Assembly: GCA_022616575.1 (NCBI GenBank) | Contig: JAKEEN010000194.1 | Location: 1 to 10,805, forward strand | Direction of reading: 5' to 3' | From: Flammeovirgaceae bacterium | GTDB lineage: Bacteria > Bacteroidota > Bacteroidia > Cytophagales > Cyclobacteriaceae | DNA length: 10,805 nucleotides | Part shown: positions 7,228 through 10,805 of the stretch, piece by piece | How the letters are laid out: every line of letters begins with the position of its first letter | Position numbering within the stretch: position 1 is the first letter of the stretch | Program-made: the position numbers and the translations under genes | Notes under the pieces: model-generated | What the model was told of the DNA's origin: nothing | What the model saw: only the letters and a program-made list of their open reading frames with translations | Database searches by the model: none

Positions 7228-7869
7228 ATGAAGACATATCCGGTTACAAGTAAGACGGGAATCACACGGTTAGCCAAGAGAGGTGTTTATGATGAAGCAA
7301 CGATTCACTCAATTTTAGATGAGGCATTGTTCTGCACACTGGCTTTTGTGCGAGAAGGTGAAGCATTTCAAATTCCTACAGGCTTTTGCCGGATTGACAA
7401 TTACCTGTATGTGCACGGGTCTGTCGGAAGTTTTTATATGCGTGAACTGGCAGCCAATAAATTAAAGGTTTGTATCGCTGTTACCTTGATGGATGGATTA
7501 GTACTTGCCCGTTCGGCATTCCACCATTCTGTTAACTATCGTTCAGTAGTTACTTTTTCTCAGGCTGAAAAGGTTGAAGATCGTGATGAGTTGTACCGGG
7601 CACTTGAAGTATTCACCAATAAAATGCAGCCTGGCCGATGGGATGATATACGAAAACCCAACGCAGGCGAGTGGAAGGCAACCATGGTATTGAAATTCAA
7701 AATCGAAGAAGCATCGGCAAAAATCAGAACAGGCCCACCGATTGATGATATGGAAGACTATGATTTACCAATCTGGGCTGGAGTCGTCCCATTAAAGTTG
7801 GAGAGGCAGACTTATGAGGCAGACCCTAAATTGAAAGAAGGTATTTCAATTCCTTCTTACTTAAGTTGA
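7228..7869 (+). CDS. NimA-like pyridoxamine 5'-phosphate oxidase family protein
   Basis: A 213-residue flavin-binding split-barrel protein of the Pyridox_ox_2 family, which includes the NimA nitroimidazole-resistance reductases. Marks: TRLAKRGVYDEATIHSILDEAL (13-34), FQIPTGFCRIDNYLYVHGS (47-65), the LARSAFHHSVNYRSVV block (93-108), and the C-terminal AKIRTGPPIDD.EDYDLPIWAGVVPL signature (164-189). It probably binds FMN or a related cofactor and is not the classical PdxH enzyme, which it lacks the length and substrate motif for. Substrate unknown. I used ATG 7228; a TTG two codons earlier is less likely. It follows ilvE closely and ends converging with, and overlapping by nine bases, the methyltransferase gene on the other strand. 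Confidence 0.85.
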   Translation: MKTYPVTSKTGITRLAKRGVYDEATIHSILDEALFCTLAFVREGEAFQIPTGFCRIDNYLYVHGSVGSFYMRELAANKLKVCIAVTLMDGLVLARSAFHHSVNYRSVVTFSQAEKVEDRDELYRALEVFTNKMQPGRWDDIRKPNAGEWKATMVLKFKIEEASAKIRTGPPIDDMEDYDLPIWAGVVPLKLERQTYEADPKLKEGISIPSYLS

Positions 7870-8589
7870 CTTCGATGCGATAATGGTATGCAGGCGATTG
7901 AGCACTTCATTAACTTTAATAGTCATACCAATATTTGATAATTGCTGAACAATGACTGAAGGATTTATTCTTATCTTTTTATAAGAACTCACTTTTTGGT
8001 TCCAACCGGTTTCAGCTTTTTCGTACAGCAAATCGGTCACATTAACATACTCCTTTTCATAATCTAAAACGCAAGTGAGTATTCGCTGCTCATCACTTTT
8101 AACCGGAATGAATCGATGGGCGCCCTCCAGGGGGATTGAATAATCACGAAAGGTTAGAACGAATACCCCCTCGGGATCAAGGGCCTTTACGCAACCGTCC
8201 AGAAATGATGTTACTTCATCCAGATTTTCTAAATGGGTAAGTGTATCGCCACAACAAACAATAAGTTCGGCTTGCAGTTTTATGTAAGGTCCAAGATTTC
8301 TTATATCATCCCTGATTACGCTTACCGACATTCCGTAACTATTCTTTTTTAATTCTTGCACCAGGTTTTCATCAAAATCAATGGCATGAACGTGAAAGTC
8401 CAGCTCGGCCAGAGCAACCGTTTGGATTCCATTCCCGGCACCTAGGTCAATGGCAGTACCGGATCTTTTGGGAATGATGCCTTGTGACTTGAAAAACTCT
8501 TTTTGCTTTTGCACACCTGATTTAAAGTCGCCCACCATCCAAGAGTAAAAGGTTGAAAGATGATTAGCATAGTGATCTTTCGCTGTCAT
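7861..8589 (-). CDS. Class I SAM-dependent methyltransferase
   Basis: A 242-residue methyltransferase with a Rossmann-like core. Motif I for S-adenosylmethionine is TAIDLGAGNGIQTVALAE (45-62), the acidic ribose-binding residue is in AIDFDENLV (69-77), then RDDIRNL (93-99), VCCGDTLTHLENLDEV (111-126) and GVFVLTFRDYS (141-151), in the right order. The acceptor substrate is not evident. ATG 8589 is preferred over an upstream TTG at 8601: it overlaps the stop of the broken LytTR regulator as ATGA, so it was the downstream gene of that unit. No terminator is apparent before its convergent end, where its TAA lies inside the NimA-like gene. Expression may now depend on read-through of the damaged upstream gene. 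Confidence 0.85.
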   Translation of the reverse strand: MTAKDHYANHLSTFYSWMVGDFKSGVQKQKEFFKSQGIIPKRSGTAIDLGAGNGIQTVALAELDFHVHAIDFDENLVQELKKNSYGMSVSVIRDDIRNLGPYIKLQAELIVCCGDTLTHLENLDEVTSFLDGCVKALDPEGVFVLTFRDYSIPLEGAHRFIPVKSDEQRILTCVLDYEKEYVNVTDLLYEKAETGWNQKVSSYKKIRINPSVIVQQLSNIGMTIKVNEVLNRLHTIIASKST

Positions 8590-9363
8590 CGGTCCAACCA
8601 ATTTTTAAAAGCTGTAGATTTTTCCCGGCTGATGTCAAGTTCAAGAATATGAGGTGGTTTAAGTTGTACAGTTAAACCCTTATGCGTTGTTTTTAAACGG
8701 TCCACGGATTGAATATGGATAATATATTGCCGGTTAACGCGAAAGAACAACTCAGGGTTTAGCAAAGATTCAAGTTCATCCATAGTTGGTGGTCACTGAT
8801 ATATTTTTCATGGTTAACTGTATGAAGAAAAATCAGTTCTTCTTTGTGGAAGTAGGCGATATCCTTATCAACAATCGGGATAAGGGTGTTTCTGTGTTGA
8901 GATAAAAAGCGCTCTTTAAATTTTTTAGGCGTGCTGCTAAATTGACCCGCCAGGTTTTTTAACTGTTCAGAGAGAATGCCCCCGCTGATTAGTGATTTAT
9001 ATTTTTGAATGGCTTTCTCTAGTTCAAGACGATCGATGGGTTTTAGCAGGTAATCGATACTATTGAGTTTGAAGGCCCGGATGGCAAATTCATTATAGGC
9101 AGTTGTAAAAATTACCGGACATTGAATGTGAAGGGATTCAAAAATTTCAAAGCTGGTTCCATCAGAAAGTTGAATATCAGAAAGAATCATTTCAGGATGG
9201 ATATTCTTTGCAAACCACTGTTTAGCTTTTTCTACGCTTCCGATTGTTTCAATAATCTCAGCAGCAGGTTCTACCTTCTTTACCATCGACTGCAGGTCTT
9301 TGGCCACCAGGGGATATTTATTATTTAAGTAGAGGTTGACAAATCTTAAAACTCCCAACTTGC
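8586..9363 (-). pseudogene. Broken LytTR-family response regulator
   Basis: Transcribed right to left, this encodes a receiver domain followed by a LytTR DNA-binding domain, the AgrA/LytR-type arrangement. Preserved receiver residues are the phosphoacceptor Asp in MILSDIQLSDG (codon near 9176), the Thr pair in VIFTTAYNEFA and Lys in IDYLLKPID. The acidic Glu-Asp-Glu start is missing: sequence before PLVAKDLQS is unlike any receiver. The LytTR half begins with RFLSQHRNTLIPI..DIAYFHKEELIFL and then shifts frame near 8784-8791. The first frame ends in QLWMNLNLC and a stop at 8759, while the second frame from 8783 continues MDELESLLNPELFFRVNRQYI to FKNWLDR, ending at 8586. One lost base restores the domain. 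It is probably non-functional, though a sequencing error cannot be excluded for the frameshift alone. The sensor kinase normally paired with it is absent. Confidence 0.8.
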
Positions 9364-9400
9364 TGATAGAGCCAGTATGGACATGCCAAATAGAATGAGA

Positions 9401-9703
9401 TAATAAAAAGAGGATCTCCTTTTTTACTTGATCCCCATCGTTTACCAATTTTTGATTGAGATAACCTTCCGCTTGAGAGAATAATTGATATTCGTCTTTG
9501 GATTTTATAAATCCTGACGCATACACATCTTCTATTAGTGGTTTTGTGGTGGGTGTGATGGTATTGCTACTGTTCGTACAACCGTTAAGGAGAATCATCA
9601 CAACCGATGCCAACAAGATCACAAATAGTCCCCAACTGTTTTCGAGTAGTTCACGAGGAACACGGTCAGCTAATCGAATAATTTTTTGATTTAGAGACTT
9701 CAT
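9401..9703 (-). pseudogene. N-terminal remnant of an efflux membrane-fusion (HlyD/RND adaptor) lipoprotein
   Basis: Residues 1-101 of an open frame that then runs straight into the response regulator. It begins with a charged 25-residue head, a hydrophobic span LFVILLASVVMILL and a lipobox-like LNGC (Cys42), then a Ser/Thr-rich linker. The core ..EDVYASGFIKSKDEYQLFSQAEGYL....VNDGDQVKKE.LFLL is the first half of the lipoyl-like/beta-barrel part of periplasmic adaptors: the G-Y-L...V...G-D-x-V pattern is diagnostic. Adaptors of this class are normally ~350-400 residues, so about three quarters is gone. It keeps the same frame as the regulator after a junction near 9320-9400, so a single deletion fused two genes. 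The product would be a membrane-anchored chimera, likely inert. Confidence 0.7.
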
Positions 9704-9729
9704 TTTGTGCTTCTTTTTCGAAAGCTACT

Positions 9730-9825
9730 TTTCCTTTATTAAGGAGCCATAAGAAGTTAAGCGAAGCGTTGAAAATTGATATTGAAGTGTTGATGGGGGA
9801 GGGTAAGGTTATAACTTTTCCATAA
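9730..9825 (+). pseudogene. C-terminal remnant of an XRE-type helix-turn-helix protein
   Basis: A short + strand frame without a start codon reads ..FPLLRSHKKLSEALKIDIE then VLMGEGKVITFP and a stop at 9823-9825. The pattern L-x-K-L-S-E-A-L-K-I-D-I-E-V-L-M-G is what the last helices of XRE/HTH_3 regulators look like. Only about 31 residues remain, the rest is lost into the adjoining remnant. It overlaps the last 17 bases of the Rrf2 gene on the opposite strand. This may be chance coding resemblance, but the match is close to the family pattern. No RNA gene or promoter is obvious in the rest of this gap. Confidence 0.45.
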
Positions 9826-10243
9826 TTTTCTGCCGTTTCATAATATGGGATAGCGTGCTTTTCTCAAGGATTTTCAGGGTCTGGTCTCGTACCTGTATAA
9901 AGGCATCGCGAATGCCACAGATTTCTTCATTTCTGCACTCTTCACACGGTTCATAATAATTAAGGGATACGCAGGGGAGCATGGCAATGGCGCCATCCAT
10001 ATGCCGGATAATCTCGATTAAGTTTACTTCTTCAGGTTTTTTATGAAGGTAGTAGCCGCCTCCTTTTCCTTTTTTACTGTGGAGGATTTTGGCATTTCTA
10101 AGTTCCAGTAAAATCGCTTCCAGAAATTTTTTGGGGATGTGCTGCTTTTCAGAAATCTCCTGAATGTGAACCGGACCTTTTTGGTAGCGTTCAGCCAGGT
10201 AGATTAATGCATGAATGGCGTACTTACATTTTTTAGAAAGCAT
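9809..10243 (-). CDS. Rrf2-family transcriptional regulator
   Basis: A 144-residue winged-helix regulator. N-terminus MLSKKCKYAIHALIYLAE, the recognition helix region VHIQEISEKQHIPKKFLEAIL (25-45), the wing SKKGKGGGYYL (56-66) and the EVNLIEIIRHMDGAIA segment (72-87) are all canonical for Rrf2/IscR. Four cysteines sit at 91, 100, 103 and 109 (C-x8-C-x2-C-x5-C); IscR and NsrR use three Cys in this zone to hold a Fe-S cluster, so cluster binding is plausible but the spacing differs. Target genes are unknown; family members regulate Fe-S, nitrosative stress or cysteine synthesis. The ATG is at 10243 and the 64-base gap to the tRNA gene probably holds divergent promoters. Confidence 0.92.
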   Translation of the reverse strand: MLSKKCKYAIHALIYLAERYQKGPVHIQEISEKQHIPKKFLEAILLELRNAKILHSKKGKGGGYYLHKKPEEVNLIEIIRHMDGAIAMLPCVSLNYYEPCEECRNEEICGIRDAFIQVRDQTLKILEKSTLSHIMKRQKIMEKL

Positions 10244-10307
10244 GGTACAAGATAAAATTTTTACCTGTAGCTTTCACTTGCTAATTTTAGATCCTAACGT
10301 TTTTTTT
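10244..10307. promoter_or_regulatory. Divergent intergenic region, Rrf2 gene and tRNA-Thr
   Basis: This 64-base AT-rich gap lies between two genes read away from each other, so it must contain the start signals of both the Rrf2 gene (- strand) and the tRNA-crcB unit (+ strand). I could not place a convincing Bacteroidota -33/-7 pair. On the - strand TATCTTG just before the ATG is vaguely like the -7 box TAnnTTTG but would leave almost no leader. No clear Rrf2 operator palindrome is seen. Confidence 0.35.
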
Positions 10308-10379
10308 GCCGAAGTAGCTCAGTGGTAGAGCAGCTGATTCGTAATCAGCAGGTCGTGAGTTCAACTCTCATCTTCGGCT
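10308..10379 (+). tRNA. tRNA-Thr(CGT)
   Basis: A full cloverleaf can be drawn. Acceptor GCCGAAG (10308-10314) pairs with CTTCGGC (10372-10378), with discriminator T at 10379. The D-stem is GCTC/GAGC with AGTGGTA loop. The anticodon stem GCTGA/TCAGC encloses loop TTCGTAA, giving anticodon CGT (10340-10342), which reads Thr codon ACG. Variable loop AGGTC, T-stem GTGAG/CTCAT (one G-U pair) and T-loop TTCAACT follow. CCA is not encoded. The crcB start codon is seven bases after the discriminator, so both are probably on one primary transcript. Confidence 0.95.
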
Positions 10380-10386
10380 CTTTGAA

Positions 10387-10722
10387 ATGAAGATAATTCT
10401 AACAATCGGTGTAGGAAGTTTTATTGGAGGCGTGCTTCGGTACCTACTCGCGCAAAGTGTGCAAGCCAGATTTCTATCCACTTTTCCATGGGGAACTTTA
10501 GGTGTAAATGTAGTCGGCTGTTTTGTTATTGGGCTGATATTCGGACTTAGTGAGAAAGGCTCGCTTAACCAAGAGTGGAGACTTTTTTTTGCCACAGGCC
10601 TCTGCGGAGGGTTTACCACATTCTCAGCATTTTCTAACGAGACTTTTGGTATGCTGCGCGATGGCCAGCATGGGTATGCCCTGTTATATATTGGAATGAG
10701 TGTTATTCTTGGTAGCTCTTGA
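10387..10722 (+). CDS. crcB: Fluoride channel CrcB/Fluc, C-terminally shortened
   Basis: A 111-residue membrane protein of the CrcB (Fluc) family, which exports fluoride as a dual-topology dimer. The marks are G-S-F-I-G-G-V-L-R-Y at 10-19, W-G-T-L-G-V-N-V-V-G-C-F at 35-46 with the conserved Asn, and G-L-C-G-G-F-T-T-F-S-A-F-S-N-E around 71-85, including the Phe residues lining the pore and the central Na-site loop. Family members are ~120-127 residues with four membrane segments; here the last one stops at ..YIGMSVILGSS, so about 10-15 residues are missing. The loss coincides with an abrupt GC rise near 10712. No fluoride riboswitch can fit in the seven-base gap after the tRNA. The copy may be broken, or the contig is wrongly joined. 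Confidence 0.85.
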   Translation: MKIILTIGVGSFIGGVLRYLLAQSVQARFLSTFPWGTLGVNVVGCFVIGLIFGLSEKGSLNQEWRLFFATGLCGGFTTFSAFSNETFGMLRDGQHGYALLYIGMSVILGSS

Positions 10723-10805
10723 GGAATGCGTTCAATTCCATCTTCGCCAGCTCGGGGTGCTTCACCGCGTATTCGGCCGCATACTCCGAGAAGGCGCGCG
10801 TCTGC
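10703..10805 (-). CDS. Partial C-terminus of an unrecognised GC-rich gene
   Basis: The - strand has an open frame entering from the right edge and ending in TAA at 10703-10705. It translates to 33 residues, including QTRAFSEYAAEYAVKH, then PELAKMELNAFLKSYQE and the stop: a charged, helical C-terminus I do not recognise. About 82% of its codons end in G or C (27 of 33), against an AT-leaning third position in the neighbouring genes. The end overlaps the shortened crcB by 20 bases. This suggests DNA from a different genome or a different replicon. It is a real-looking coding end, but I cannot rule out that it is a chance frame. Confidence 0.45.
   Translation of the reverse strand, partial: QTRAFSEYAAEYAVKHPELAKMELNAFLKSYQE

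Noticed and set aside
8759..8800. Programmed -1/+1 frameshift in the LytTR gene
   Set aside because: No slippery heptamer or downstream structure is seen, and the same gene has also lost its receiver start, so decay is simpler.
9122..9328. Short + strand reading frame opposite the receiver domain
   Set aside because: It has no recognisable motif and is the antisense shadow of the receiver sequence.
10380..10386. Fluoride riboswitch upstream of crcB
   Set aside because: Only seven bases separate the tRNA and crcB, and no riboswitch core is visible further upstream.
1..10805. CRISPR array, prophage, intact insertion sequence or toxin-antitoxin pair
   Set aside because: No regularly spaced direct repeats, transposase, integrase or phage structural motifs were found on reading both strands.

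Overview
The window is most likely a piece of a Bacteroidota chromosome, probably a Cytophagales-like lineage or a metagenome contig from one. The evidence is the moderately AT-rich composition, the lack of strong Shine-Dalgarno motifs, dense ATGA-type overlaps, and the mix of families: DHCW-motif cupin, DUF1272, DinB, OsmC, NimA-like split-barrel, LytTR regulator and an Rrf2 regulator. No phage, CRISPR array, intact insertion sequence or replication origin is visible.

Positions 2-7869 (+ strand) hold eleven co-directional, tightly packed genes. The first block (2-2204) encodes a secreted NTF2-like protein, an EamA exporter, a cupin and a GNAT acetyltransferase. A 99-base gap with a possible degenerate repeat follows. 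The second block (2304-4054) encodes a hotdog thioesterase, a DinB protein, an OsmC protein and a DUF1272 zinc protein, joined by overlaps or a 14-base gap. After a 48-base gap with a stable hairpin come a group II PLP-dependent decarboxylase, an overlapping PaiB-like FMN protein, a branched-chain aminotransferase (ilvE) and a NimA-like split-barrel flavoprotein (4103-7869). The set hints at amino-acid and amine turnover (decarboxylation, transamination, acetylation, export) plus small detoxification functions, but this functional link is inference.

Positions 7861-9825 are a decayed zone. A methyltransferase gene on the - strand is intact and overlaps a broken LytTR response regulator by four bases. 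The regulator carries a frameshift inside its DNA-binding domain. At its N-terminus it is fused in frame to the first ~100 residues of an efflux membrane-fusion lipoprotein, and the conserved acidic start of the receiver domain is missing. This looks like the scar of a large deletion that removed most of an efflux and two-component operon. A small + strand remnant of an XRE-type helix-turn-helix protein lies beside it.

Positions 9809-10722 hold an Rrf2 regulator with four clustered cysteines (- strand), a tRNA-Thr(CGT) and a crcB fluoride channel gene starting only seven bases after the tRNA. crcB loses the end of its last membrane segment exactly where composition jumps to about 61% GC. From there to the end a GC-rich partial reading frame runs on the - strand. 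This is best explained by a chimeric contig end, or less likely by a recent insertion. I see no convincing previously undescribed system; the decayed fusion and the end junction deserve the closest look.
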